The translations under genes and the position numbers were made by a program. 64,000 nucleotides of DNA from Phaeobacter piscinae (GTDB lineage Bacteria > Pseudomonadota > Alphaproteobacteria > Rhodobacterales > Rhodobacteraceae). Shown here one piece after another: positions 1-8,598 of this stretch. Each line of letters opens with the position of its first letter. The stretch's first letter is position 1. The stretch spans positions 157,389-221,388 of the forward strand of contig NZ_CP010682.1 of NCBI RefSeq assembly GCF_002407245.1, written 5' to 3'. The notes under the pieces were generated by a model, which did not search any database, was not told the origin of the DNA, and saw only the letters and a program-made list of their open reading frames with translations.

Positions 1-1299
1 CGTGCGAACCGCTCTGTGCGGTTGTGGGAACATGTGGTCAGCTCCTTGGCGTCAGGCCAGCAGCCTTCTGCCGAACAGATCGACGCGGTGGGTTACCTGA
101 TGCGGACCACCGCCGTTTATGGGTCGGGAAAACTGGGGGCGGCAGATCGCGAAATGATTGCGGAGCGCCCCGAATTCCGAGCGCCTTTTCAGGTCGAGAT
201 GCTGTCGGTCTATCTGACCCGTTGGTTTGTGACCGATTTGGTCCAGCACATGGCGGATTGCCGCGCGAGAGCCAATGGGACCACTGCCGCCAGGTTGGCA
301 CCGGAGTTGGCGCGATCGATGGGAATTGGTAATTCTACCGGCCTTGGAATGGCGCCGTTTCTGCTGAACCATCCTGTGTTGTTCAACAATTGGGTGGCCG
401 CGCGGGAAAAGGCCATTCAGGCCGTGCGCAACATTGAAGAAGCCCATCCAGATGACATCGCGCTGTTCCGTTCATTGGTTGAACGCAGCAAAATGACAAT
501 TGCAGACTGGCAATCGGAACACCCGATCCAGATCCAGAAACTGAGCGCGCTGCGGTCGGATGCCGATCAGGTGACGAGCTATCTTGAAATCCAGACGTTG
601 GCTGGGCCAAAGCCTTGGGACGTTCTCTATCGCTGGGCTGAGGAGACGCTTTCGCTGGAAGGGCAGGAGTGGATCGCGTCGCTGATGCTGGAGCCTTACG
701 GCGGATTGGTCGATGGCTTTGCCGAAGACATGTCGGCGGACAACACTGCCACCTTCCGCATTGCCGGCGCGATGACGATTGGGGATTTGCGCAAGATCCT
801 GTGCGATGTCTACGCCTGGGCCATCGATACCAACTGGCAGACGCCGGCGAACAAGGCCCGCGCCTGGTATGTTTCAGAAGAAAAGCTTGAACCGCGGTTA
901 GGGGAGCGTTTCGAGGAACCGATTGAGGAATATGAGCAGCCGCTGGCACCGGGTCGTGATGCTGCCATGTTGTATCAGGCCCTCGCCCACTGGCCGGACG
1001 AGGCTCAGGTCGCCGATTTCCTGCTGCGCCATTCGGAGCATCGCCACGTCCTGCGACGTGCCCAGATCGTGGGGCGCGCGCCCTACGCGGAAATTCGTGA
1101 CAACACGATTTCCGATCAGGTGCTCCCCATTGATATGCTGCGCTGCAAGCTGGCCTTTTTCGGGGCAACCAAATTCGACCCCCGGTCGGACCGCTGGGTG
1201 CGAATTTGTATGTATGGCAACGCCCCGCTTCCCACTGAGTTAACAGCTGAGAACGCAGAATTCTGGGTGTTCCCCGAACTGGAAGAGGGTGCGGCATGA
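1..1299 (+). CDS. Conserved protein of unknown function, 5' end outside window
   Basis: The reading frame is open from base 1, so the true start probably lies before the window; a GTG at 16 is the first internal candidate. About 430 residues are visible. There is no signal peptide, membrane segment or motif that I recognise; the protein looks soluble, mixed helical and rich in Trp, Ala and Glu. It ends with an ATGA overlap with the DUF3726 gene, so the two are translationally coupled, and an Ldh-family dehydrogenase follows. That neighbourhood suggests a shared role, possibly in sulfolactate or malate metabolism, but this is inference from position only. Coding status is supported by length, by GC-rich third positions and by the coupling. 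Confidence 0.8.
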   Translation, partial: RANRSVRLWEHVVSSLASGQQPSAEQIDAVGYLMRTTAVYGSGKLGAADREMIAERPEFRAPFQVEMLSVYLTRWFVTDLVQHMADCRARANGTTAARLAPELARSMGIGNSTGLGMAPFLLNHPVLFNNWVAAREKAIQAVRNIEEAHPDDIALFRSLVERSKMTIADWQSEHPIQIQKLSALRSDADQVTSYLEIQTLAGPKPWDVLYRWAEETLSLEGQEWIASLMLEPYGGLVDGFAEDMSADNTATFRIAGAMTIGDLRKILCDVYAWAIDTNWQTPANKARAWYVSEEKLEPRLGERFEEPIEEYEQPLAPGRDAAMLYQALAHWPDEAQVADFLLRHSEHRHVLRRAQIVGRAPYAEIRDNTISDQVLPIDMLRCKLAFFGATKFDPRSDRWVRICMYGNAPLPTELTAENAEFWVFPELEEGAA

Positions 1300-1946
1300 G
1301 CCATTCGCTGAATGAAATCGAGGCCATGAGCAAGCGCGCCGCTCGCGGGGCTGGGCTTTCATGGGGGCTGGCGGAGGAGGCTGCCAAGGGCACCCGCTGG
1401 CTGTCGTCTTTTGGCTTTCCCGGCACTGAAATGCTGGCGGGTCTTTTGACCATGAATGACCGCATCCCGCCGATTGACGTTTCGCCCGTTTCGTTGCGGG
1501 CAGAGATCTGGCACGCGCCTGCCCGCCGGATGAGCCCGCTGATCGCCGGCGCGGCTCTGAGCGATTGCGCTGTGCGCCTGCTGGAGCGCGGTCGGATCAC
1601 GATGGAAAATGTGAATTTTCCCTTGCTGGCTGTCCCCTTCATGGGCGGGGCCGCTTTGCGACTCGGGCGCCCGGTCGCTGCTGAATGGCAGGGCGCGCGG
1701 CTTGCCACCGATGGCAAGCGGCTTTGCGTGCAGGGAGAGAGCGACGCCTTTCTTACCCAACTGGCTGATCAGATGGTGTTTTCCGCACCCGCCGATATGA
1801 CGGGCCAGAAGGAGCCCGTCATGCGCGCCAATGTTTCGGACGAAAGCTGGGAACAGCTGAGCCAATTTGCCCATCGCACCTTTGCGCCTGCCACCGAAGA
1901 AAGCCGCCTGCGCGGCGCCGGCGCAGGTCTCAGCGACAACGATTGA
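1296..1946 (+). CDS. DUF3726-like protein
   Basis: A 216-residue soluble protein. The N-terminal helix beginning MSHSLNEIEAMSKRAARGAG and the later segment LSDCAVRLLERGRITMENVN resemble what I recall of the DUF3726 family, whose biochemical role is unknown. There is no signal peptide or membrane helix. The start ATG overlaps the stop of the preceding gene (ATGA), so the start is well supported. The dehydrogenase gene begins about 60 bases later on the same strand, so the three genes form a likely operon. In my recollection DUF3726 genes sit beside Ldh-type sulfolactate dehydrogenases, which would make this an accessory of that enzyme. The family assignment is from memory and should be treated as moderately certain. 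Confidence 0.75.
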   Translation: MSHSLNEIEAMSKRAARGAGLSWGLAEEAAKGTRWLSSFGFPGTEMLAGLLTMNDRIPPIDVSPVSLRAEIWHAPARRMSPLIAGAALSDCAVRLLERGRITMENVNFPLLAVPFMGGAALRLGRPVAAEWQGARLATDGKRLCVQGESDAFLTQLADQMVFSAPADMTGQKEPVMRANVSDESWEQLSQFAHRTFAPATEESRLRGAGAGLSDND

Positions 1947-2008
1947 TCACCCTTTTGGTGTCAGCCTGTCTGGCACCCTATCCCTATATTCAGACGAGAA
2001 AGATCGAC

Positions 2009-3016
2009 ATGACTGCGACAGAAACCCTGACCCTTGCCGAAATCGAAGATCTGGCCTTCAGCGCCTTGGTTAAGGCGGGCACCTCTGAGGCCAATGCCCG
2101 CCCACTGGCTGTCGCCACAGCCATGACCGAAGCCGATGGCGTTGCCTCGCACGGGCTGGCCTATATTCCGATCTACGCCCAGCATGTGGAATGCGGCAAG
2201 GTTGATGGACAGGCCACCCCCGTTGTCGAGCAGCCCCGCCCCGCTGTGGTGACTGTGGATGCGGCCACCGGCTTTGCCCATAGCGCCATTGATCAGGGTT
2301 TCGAAAAACTGATCCCACTGGCCCGCGAGATGGGGGTTGCGGTTCTGGCGGTGAACAATTCCTACAACTGCGGTGTTCTGGGGGTTCACACCCAACGCCT
2401 GGCGCAGGTGGGCCTGCTGGGTATCGGTTTTACCAATGCGCCAGCCTCAATCGCGCCTTCGGGGGGGGCCAAACCGGTCGTCGGCACCAACCCGTTCTCC
2501 ATCGCCGCCCCCGATGCAGACGGCAATGCAGCGCTGCTGATCGACCAATCTGCCAGCACCATCGCCAAGAGCGAAGTGATGAAACACGCCCGCGAAGGCA
2601 AGCCCGTGCCGGAGGGTTGGGTACTGGACGCGGACGGCCAGCCGACTACTGATCCCGACGCAGGCCTCAAAGGCTCCATGGTGCCCTCCGGTGGCTACAA
2701 AGGGGTCGGCATTGCGCTGACCGTTGAACTGATGGCCGCCGCCATGACCGGTGCGACACTCGGCTCAGTCGCCAGCCCCTTCTCCGGCACTGCGGGCGGC
2801 CCTCCGAAGACCGGCCAGTTCTTCATTGCAGTTGATCCGAAGGCAACGGCGGGCGGTGCGTTTCAGGAGCGTTTGGCCGACCTCATCGCCTCCATCCATG
2901 ATCAGGATGGTGCCCGCCTCCCCGGTGATGGTCGTCGCGCCTGCCGGACCCGTGCCGCATCTGAAGGCGTCGCCGTCAATGCCGCGCTGCTGGAGAAGGT
3001 TCGCGCGCTCCTCTGA
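2009..3016 (+). CDS. Ldh-family NAD(P)-dependent oxidoreductase (malate / sulfolactate dehydrogenase type)
   Basis: A 335-residue member of the Ldh_2 family (malate/L-lactate/(2R)-3-sulfolactate dehydrogenases), which has its own fold and is unrelated to classical LDH. Family features are the N-terminal helical segment with ADGVASHGLAYIPIY, in which the conserved His binds substrate, the central NNSYNCGVLGVHTQRLAQVG stretch, and the TNAPASIAPSGGAKPVVGTN and KGSMVPSGGYKGVGIALTVEL motifs that bind the nicotinamide cofactor. Start chosen: the ATG at 2009 after a purine-rich GAGAAAGA; the longer upstream frame gives an unconvincing hydrophobic extension. It is last of three genes and is followed by a terminator. 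The true substrate (malate, sulfolactate, ureidoglycolate or similar) cannot be read from sequence alone. Confidence 0.88.
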   Translation: MTATETLTLAEIEDLAFSALVKAGTSEANARPLAVATAMTEADGVASHGLAYIPIYAQHVECGKVDGQATPVVEQPRPAVVTVDAATGFAHSAIDQGFEKLIPLAREMGVAVLAVNNSYNCGVLGVHTQRLAQVGLLGIGFTNAPASIAPSGGAKPVVGTNPFSIAAPDADGNAALLIDQSASTIAKSEVMKHAREGKPVPEGWVLDADGQPTTDPDAGLKGSMVPSGGYKGVGIALTVELMAAAMTGATLGSVASPFSGTAGGPPKTGQFFIAVDPKATAGGAFQERLADLIASIHDQDGARLPGDGRRACRTRAASEGVAVNAALLEKVRALL

Positions 3017-3055
3017 CCTATTGTGGACGAAGTCCATTTTCAAACAGCAGCAGAA

Positions 3056-3089
3056 GAAGGAGGCCACCACGGCCTCCTTCCTTCATTTT
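3056..3089 (+). terminator. Rho-independent terminator after the dehydrogenase gene
   Basis: A perfect 10-bp stem (GAAGGAGGCC pairing with GGCCTCCTTC) closes a 5-base loop and is followed by CTTCATTTT. It lies 40 bases after the dehydrogenase stop and just before the end of the convergent oxidoreductase gene. The opposite strand has a pyrimidine-rich tail (CTTCTTCTGC), so weak bidirectional use is possible. Confidence 0.8.
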
Positions 3090-3097
3090 GTGGCCTG

Positions 3098-5518
3098 CTA
3101 TCCCCGCAGGATTGTCCCAGCCGGGTCAAACGGTGGCTGTTCCAGAATGACGGCACGGTGCGGACGACCCAGTACCATGACCTGAACCTCGTCACCCGGG
3201 CCTGCATCCCGCACAAATCCCAGTGCAAGCGACATCCCCACGCTGTAGCCGTAGGCACCGGAAGTGACCCGGCCAATACCCTTGCCCTCCTTAAAAATCG
3301 GCTCCCCACCGGTTGCATCAGAATTTGACGCCTCCGTCTCCATCTCATCCAGATGCAACAGCACCAGCTGTTCACGCGCCGGATTTTCCAGAACGCCTTG
3401 CACGCTACCTTTGTTCAGGAAGTCCTTTTGCAGTTTGCAAAGCCGATCCAATCCGACCTCATGTGGCCAGTATTCCGGGCTGTATTCCCGGCTCCAGGAG
3501 CCATATCCCTTTTCAACGCGCAGAGACATCAGGGCCCGGCTGCCAACGGGACCTGCGCCGTATTCCTCACCCGCCGCCAATAGTATCGCGTAAAGCCTCT
3601 GCTGATCTTCACTTTTGCAATGCAGTTCCCAGCCCAGATCGCCGGTAAAGGACACCCGCAGGGCCAATACCTCTATACCTGCAAGGTCGATCGTCGCGGA
3701 CCGCATGAAAGGAAAATCCTCCGTCGCAAGCGATGTGTTGGTCAGCCGTTGCAACATCTCTCGCGACTTCGGGCCAGCCACGTTAAACCCACAGGTATCA
3801 TCCGTTTTTGACTCAAAGACCGTGCCCGCTGGCAGCGGCACCTCCTTGAAAAACCGTTTGTGATAGCGCTCGGCCATGCCGGAGCCGATAATCCAGAATT
3901 CGTCTTCCGCAACGCGCGTCACGGTGAAATCTCCGGCAATGCCACCGCGTTTGGAGATCAGCGGTGTCAGGCAAGAACGACCCACGGCCTTAGGCATTGT
4001 GTTGGCAAAGACCGCGTTCAGCCAGGCCTCCGCATCTGGCCCGGCACAGCGGTATTTGGCGAAGTTGGAAATATCAATAATGCCTGCGCTGCTGCGCAAC
4101 ATGCGGCATTCCTCGCCCACCGGTCCCCACCAGTTTTGGCGCGTGAACCCATTGGTGTCCTCGGCTCCGGGAGCCGTGGCAAACCACAACGGGTGCTCCC
4201 AACCGGCATTGAGACCAAAAACCGCGCCCATTTCTGCCTGAAGTGCATAGATCGGACGGGTTCGCGCCGGGCGGCCTGCGCTGCGCTCCTCATTGGGGAA
4301 GTGGATGGCAAACCGATGCGCATATTGATCCTGCACCCGCGCCTTGGTGAACTCTTTGGTGGCCCAGCCGTCAAACCGCGCCATGTCCCAGGCAAACATG
4401 TCATATTGAGTCTCGCCCTCGATGATCCATTGTGCTGCCATCAACCCCATACCGCCGGACTGAGAGAAACCCGGAATGATCCCGTTGCAGCAGAAGTACC
4501 CATCCAGTTCCGGGACCGGCCCCATTAGGACATTGGCATCCGGCGACCAGATCATCGGCCCGTTAATGACACGTTTGATCCCCGCCTCTCCGACCGCTGG
4601 CAGCCGCTCAATGGCATTCATCATGTTGTCCTCAATCCGCTCCAGATCATCCGGGAACAGATCATGGGCGAAATCTAGCGGCGTGCCGTCTTCGGCCCAG
4701 AACTTCATGTCCTTCTCATAAGCGCCGACCAGCAGGCCCTGACCTTCCTGGCGCAGATAATATTCGCCATCCCGGTCGCTGACAGACGGCAGCCGGGTGC
4801 CGTGGCCTGCGACATCGGCCATGGTTTCGGTCACGAAATACTGGTGCTCCGTTGGCTGCAACGGCAGCTCAACCCCCGCGAGCGCTGCAACCTCGCGCCC
4901 CCAAAGACCTGCAGCATTCACCACCCATGGCGTGCGGATATCCCCTTTCGGGGTTTTGACAAGCCAACTCCCGTCCGCCTGCTGCTCAGTGGCTGTCACG
5001 GGGGTAAAGCGATGGATCTCCGCGCCCCGCTGACGTGCGCCAACTGCATAGGCATTGGTCACGCCGGACGGATCCACATTCCCACCATCGGGTTCGTACA
5101 TCACACAACGGATGCCGTCATAATTGACCAGCGGGTTCAGGCGCTTGGCTTCCTCAAGGCTGATTTCGTAGAAATTCATCCCGTAGAGCTTGGCCTTGGC
5201 AGCCTGAAGCTTCAGCTGATGTTCACGCTCTTCGGTCTGCGCCAGATAGAGCGATCCCGGCTGAAACACCCCACAACTTTGCCCGGTTTCCGCTTCCAGC
5301 TCTTTGTAGAGCGTCATGGTATAGTGCTGGATGCGGCTGATATTCGTACTGTCGTGCAACCCATGAATATTGGCCGCTGCATGCCAGGTTGAGCCGGAGG
5401 TCAACTCATCCCGCTCCAGCAGGACCACATCGGACCATCCCAGTTTTGTCAGGTGATAGAGGATCGAACAGCCGATGACACCTCCGCCGATGACAACTGC
5501 CTGTGCTTCACTGCGCAT
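3098..5518 (-). CDS. FAD-dependent dimethylglycine/sarcosine dehydrogenase-like protein (DAO + GcvT)
   Basis: About 806 residues. The N-terminal half is a DAO-type FAD domain with VVIGGGVIGCSILYHL and LTSGSTWHAAANIHG; in dimethylglycine and sarcosine dehydrogenases the His of SGSTWHA carries covalent FAD. The C-terminal half is a GcvT-like tetrahydrofolate-binding domain with an aminomethyltransferase C-terminal barrel. The family oxidatively demethylates N-methylated amino acids and passes the one-carbon unit to tetrahydrofolate. Start chosen at ATG 5518 with AAGGGGG seven bases upstream; a TTG at 5533 would add five residues. It is cytoplasmic, with no export signal. The Rieske oxygenase and aldehyde dehydrogenase nearby fit a quaternary-amine route in which this enzyme removes a later methyl group. 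Exact substrate is not determined. Confidence 0.88.
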   Translation of the reverse strand: MRSEAQAVVIGGGVIGCSILYHLTKLGWSDVVLLERDELTSGSTWHAAANIHGLHDSTNISRIQHYTMTLYKELEAETGQSCGVFQPGSLYLAQTEEREHQLKLQAAKAKLYGMNFYEISLEEAKRLNPLVNYDGIRCVMYEPDGGNVDPSGVTNAYAVGARQRGAEIHRFTPVTATEQQADGSWLVKTPKGDIRTPWVVNAAGLWGREVAALAGVELPLQPTEHQYFVTETMADVAGHGTRLPSVSDRDGEYYLRQEGQGLLVGAYEKDMKFWAEDGTPLDFAHDLFPDDLERIEDNMMNAIERLPAVGEAGIKRVINGPMIWSPDANVLMGPVPELDGYFCCNGIIPGFSQSGGMGLMAAQWIIEGETQYDMFAWDMARFDGWATKEFTKARVQDQYAHRFAIHFPNEERSAGRPARTRPIYALQAEMGAVFGLNAGWEHPLWFATAPGAEDTNGFTRQNWWGPVGEECRMLRSSAGIIDISNFAKYRCAGPDAEAWLNAVFANTMPKAVGRSCLTPLISKRGGIAGDFTVTRVAEDEFWIIGSGMAERYHKRFFKEVPLPAGTVFESKTDDTCGFNVAGPKSREMLQRLTNTSLATEDFPFMRSATIDLAGIEVLALRVSFTGDLGWELHCKSEDQQRLYAILLAAGEEYGAGPVGSRALMSLRVEKGYGSWSREYSPEYWPHEVGLDRLCKLQKDFLNKGSVQGVLENPAREQLVLLHLDEMETEASNSDATGGEPIFKEGKGIGRVTSGAYGYSVGMSLALGFVRDAGPGDEVQVMVLGRPHRAVILEQPPFDPAGTILRG

Positions 5519-5662
5519 TTCTGCCCCCTTCAAGAGCCTTATGTCGCGGGAATAGTGACCTGCACCGTCACCGCGACGGGTTGGACCGTTGGGTCCGGTT
5601 GAATGGCCTCACACCTTAGGGTGCCAGCCGGGATTGTATGAAAAATGCCCGTTTGCGACATC

Positions 5663-5902
5663 TCAGAAGACAAGCCGATGCGCCCGCCCCTGTGCCACCA
5701 GCCGGGCGTTCAGCGGGTCGGCCTCAGGCGCGCCGCTTTCCAGCGCAAAAACAAAGGCATGAGTGAGATAGAAGCAGGCCCGATCCATCTCGTCTGCGCC
5801 CTCCGCCGCGTCCGCTGCCAAAGAGTAGAGCCGTATCAGAGCGGCGCTGTCACCCTCCGCGTGGGCCTGTAGCAGGGCCTGGTCAAGATCATCTCGCTCC
5901 AT
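5663..5902 (-). CDS. Small helical protein coupled to aldehyde dehydrogenase gene
   Basis: A 79-residue acidic, Ala-rich, predominantly helical protein with no signal or membrane segment. The helix pattern (LDQALLQAHAEGDSAALIRL, then a second pair of helices) is reminiscent of TPR/Sel1-type repeats, but I do not recognise a family. Its ATG lies only three bases after the stop of the aldehyde dehydrogenase gene on the same strand, so it is probably co-translated and part of the amine catabolic operon. Codon use matches its neighbours, which supports it being real. Function unknown. Confidence 0.65.
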   Translation of the reverse strand: MERDDLDQALLQAHAEGDSAALIRLYSLAADAAEGADEMDRACFYLTHAFVFALESGAPEADPLNARLVAQGRAHRLVF

Positions 5903-5905
5903 GCC

Positions 5906-7357
5906 TCAGCCCTTCAGCGAAATTGCGATATTCTTGGTCCGCACATAGTTATACAGCGCTTCCAAGCCTTTCTCGCGGCCAAAACCGGATTTGCCGATAC
6001 CGCCAAACGGGGTGGAAATTCCACCAGCGAACCATTCATTGACAAACACCTGACCGGCGCGAAGTTTGCGCGCAACGCGGTGCGACCGCGCCAGATCACG
6101 GGTAAATACCCCGGCGACGAGACCGAACTCCGTGCCATTGGCTATGGCGATTGCCTCGGCCTCAGTCTCGAATGGGGTGATGCAGGTCACCGGTCCAAAG
6201 ATCTCTTCCTGGGCAACGCGGGCGTTTGGGTTGACGTTAGACAAGACCGTCGGCGCCATGAAATGGCCCTCACGCTCCAGCCGTGCTCCACCCGCGGCTA
6301 TACGGGCGCCGTCCTGCCCTGCGGTGGCGATCAGCGCTTCGATCCGCGATAGCTGCGTTGCGGAAATCACTGGCGTGTGCTCTGGATTGTCCAAGCCGTG
6401 CCCGACCGTCAGCCCATCAGCCAATGACACCGCACGGGCCACGACCTCGTCATAGATCGAACGATGCACCAGAACCCGTGCCATGGCCGAACAGACCTGA
6501 CCGGCATTGAAGAAAATCCCCGATTGCAGGCTCTCCATCAGCCCATCCAGATTCGCATCTGCAAACACCACCGCCGCAGATTTGCCGCCCAGCTCCATCA
6601 GGGACGGGGTCACCGTGTCAGCGGCAGCCCGCAGGATCGCCTGCCCGGTAGGCACCGATCCGGTAAAGACGATCTGATCAACCTCACTGCTGGCGACCAA
6701 ACGCGCGCCAAGATCGCCGCCGATGCCATTCAGGATTGAAACTGCGCCCGCAGGCACCTCGGCGCGTTCCAGTGCCGTGCCCAACAACGCGAGCGCGATT
6801 GGATCCAGCTCAGGCGACTTGATAATTGTGGCGTTCCCTGCCGCCATTGACGGCGCCAACGACCGGGCGGCGATAGACACCGGGAAATTCCAGGGCACCA
6901 CCTGCGCGGACACGCCATGTGGCTCATATATCGTATAGTCGACGTAGTCCGGCCCCAGGGGGATCGACTTCCCTTCAATCTTGTCGGCAACGCCACCATA
7001 GTATTCAAAATATAAGGCGGCTTCTTCGAATTCATCCCTTGCCGCATCCAATGTCTTGCCACTTTCACGGCAGAGGATCTCTGCGCCTTCCGCTTTGATG
7101 GCGCGAATTTCACGCGCCACGCGCAACAGCAACCGCCCTCGGGCCGAGGGCTGCAAATCCGCCAGATCCCCTCGTTCAAAAGAGGCCCGCGCGGCCTCCA
7201 GCGCACGGGCCAATGTGGCCTCCCCGGCCATCGCCGCATCGGCAAAATCCTGTGCTGTGCCGGGATCCTCAACCGCCAAACGCGCGCCGCCGTCCCCTTC
7301 GACCCAGGACCCGGCGAGGTAGTTCCGCGCCAGACCATCGCGCAGGAAATCGCTCAT
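5906..7357 (-). CDS. NAD(P)-dependent aldehyde dehydrogenase
   Basis: A 483-residue ALDH-superfamily enzyme of normal length. The Rossmann region has VVPWNFPVSIAARSLAPSMAAGN and FTGSVPTGQAIL, the general-base Glu lies in MELGGKS, and the nucleophilic Cys lies in FFNAGQVCSA. The C-terminal PFGGIGKSGFGREKGLEAL motif is present, so all catalytic parts are intact. It overlaps the upstream Rieske oxygenase gene by four bases and is followed at once by a small helical protein, so the three are one transcript. The context suggests oxidation of an aldehyde released when the oxygenase cleaves a C-N bond, as malic semialdehyde is in carnitine breakdown or betaine aldehyde in choline oxidation. The true substrate is open. 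Confidence 0.9.
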   Translation of the reverse strand: MSDFLRDGLARNYLAGSWVEGDGGARLAVEDPGTAQDFADAAMAGEATLARALEAARASFERGDLADLQPSARGRLLLRVAREIRAIKAEGAEILCRESGKTLDAARDEFEEAALYFEYYGGVADKIEGKSIPLGPDYVDYTIYEPHGVSAQVVPWNFPVSIAARSLAPSMAAGNATIIKSPELDPIALALLGTALERAEVPAGAVSILNGIGGDLGARLVASSEVDQIVFTGSVPTGQAILRAAADTVTPSLMELGGKSAAVVFADANLDGLMESLQSGIFFNAGQVCSAMARVLVHRSIYDEVVARAVSLADGLTVGHGLDNPEHTPVISATQLSRIEALIATAGQDGARIAAGGARLEREGHFMAPTVLSNVNPNARVAQEEIFGPVTCITPFETEAEAIAIANGTEFGLVAGVFTRDLARSHRVARKLRAGQVFVNEWFAGGISTPFGGIGKSGFGREKGLEALYNYVRTKNIAISLKG

Positions 7358-8508
7358 GCCGCGCGCCCTTTTTGAACCTGCGTTGCGACCCAGTGGTGAA
7401 AGTTATGCGTCGGCCCATCCATCGCCGGAGAGAAACGCCCACCATCGAACAATATCCCGTGGCGGCCTTTCTGCATGCCTTCGACAACAAAGACATCTTC
7501 CTCAAAGACAGTCTTCCACAGTTGCGCATTGGAGGCGCGCAACCCGTCAAGCTCCGGCGTGTCCCGCTCGCTTTGGGCATAGTAAAGCTCAATATGTTCA
7601 ACCGTATGGCCGCAATCCTTTGGCTCCAAAACGATCGCAAAACTATGATCACGCTGCACACCCAGCAGGACATTGGGATAAACTGCGATATATTCAGCAC
7701 CTTCATCCCATTGGTCACTCAATCCCGCAAAATCGGGAAGTTTGGCCCCCCCCTCATCGGTCAGCTGGCGATAAACCAAGGTGCCCTGACCCGAATATTG
7801 CCCGCGCTCCTCAATATTGTAGTGATCTTCCAGTCGGGAGTAGCTGTTGAGACCCGGATGCACCCAAGGCAGGTGATAACTCTCACAGTAGTTTTCGACC
7901 GCCAGTTTCCAGTTGGTTGCGACCTCCAGTTTCAGCGAGGATCCTTCGCCGCCATGATGGATCGGCGTCTCAAATTCCTGCCAGCGCTTCAGCAATCCGG
8001 CATGAACCTCAGTGAAGTCAGGCGCCTGCCCATCGACATTTACAAAAATCACATCCCGCCAGATATGTGAGCGGATACGGATCAGACCCAGCTTATCCAT
8101 ATCGACATCTTCATGGGTGTTTTGCCCCGGTCCGCCCACATGCGGTGTTGTCCGCAAGGCACCGTTCAGCCCGTAGCACCAGCTGTGATAGGGGCAACGG
8201 ATGGCACCACGGATCTTCTGCGGTTTGTCGACAAGGATCATGCCCCGGTGACGGCAGGTGTTCTGAAACACGCCGATCTCGCCCGTACGATCCCGCACCA
8301 GCAACAGCGGCATGCCGAGGAAATCAACCGGCTTGGCGTCCCCTGCCTCCGGTATGTCCTTGCCAAAGCCGATGCCCGACCAATTCGCGAACAGTACGGA
8401 TTTCTTTTCTTCGTCAAAAACGCGTGGATCGACGTAATGTTCATTTGGCAGGCCATTGGCAGTGTTAACCGGGGCCAGCACGGACGACAGCGGGCTATGT
8501 GTGTTCAT
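7354..8508 (-). CDS. Rieske non-haem iron oxygenase, alpha subunit (GbcA/CntA-like)
   Basis: About 384 residues. The N-terminal Rieske 2Fe-2S centre is visible as CRHRGMIL and CPYHSWCYG (C-x-H ... C-x2-H). The C-terminal SRPBCC catalytic domain has NWKLAVENYCESYHLPWVHP, which supplies the two His ligands of the mononuclear iron; the acidic third ligand is probably in EEDVFVVEGMQ. Start chosen at ATG 8508 with GGAGAG eight bases upstream rather than ATG 8520, which has no ribosome site. Enzymes of this layout demethylate or cleave quaternary amines such as glycine betaine, carnitine or stachydrine. The reductase encoded across the LysR gene at 9637-10593 is the expected electron donor. Substrate assignment is inference. 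Confidence 0.88.
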   Translation of the reverse strand: MNTHSPLSSVLAPVNTANGLPNEHYVDPRVFDEEKKSVLFANWSGIGFGKDIPEAGDAKPVDFLGMPLLLVRDRTGEIGVFQNTCRHRGMILVDKPQKIRGAIRCPYHSWCYGLNGALRTTPHVGGPGQNTHEDVDMDKLGLIRIRSHIWRDVIFVNVDGQAPDFTEVHAGLLKRWQEFETPIHHGGEGSSLKLEVATNWKLAVENYCESYHLPWVHPGLNSYSRLEDHYNIEERGQYSGQGTLVYRQLTDEGGAKLPDFAGLSDQWDEGAEYIAVYPNVLLGVQRDHSFAIVLEPKDCGHTVEHIELYYAQSERDTPELDGLRASNAQLWKTVFEEDVFVVEGMQKGRHGILFDGGRFSPAMDGPTHNFHHWVATQVQKGRAA

Positions 8509-8598
8509 CGAACTCTCCATGGCGAAGGTGGCTGCCCTATTGGAGGCGCAGGCCGACTGCGCTCAATAGGAGAAAACTTCATTCATGGATGAGCAAAA

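Noticed and set aside
383..1717. 444-codon minus-strand frame antisense to the first two genes
   Set aside because: Cys/Arg/Ser/Pro-rich translation with no motif, covering well-supported plus-strand genes; a GC-rich shadow.
3860..4528. 222-codon plus-strand frame inside the dimethylglycine-dehydrogenase-like gene
   Set aside because: It lies wholly antisense to a gene with clear FAD and GcvT motifs, and the translation has no recognisable features.
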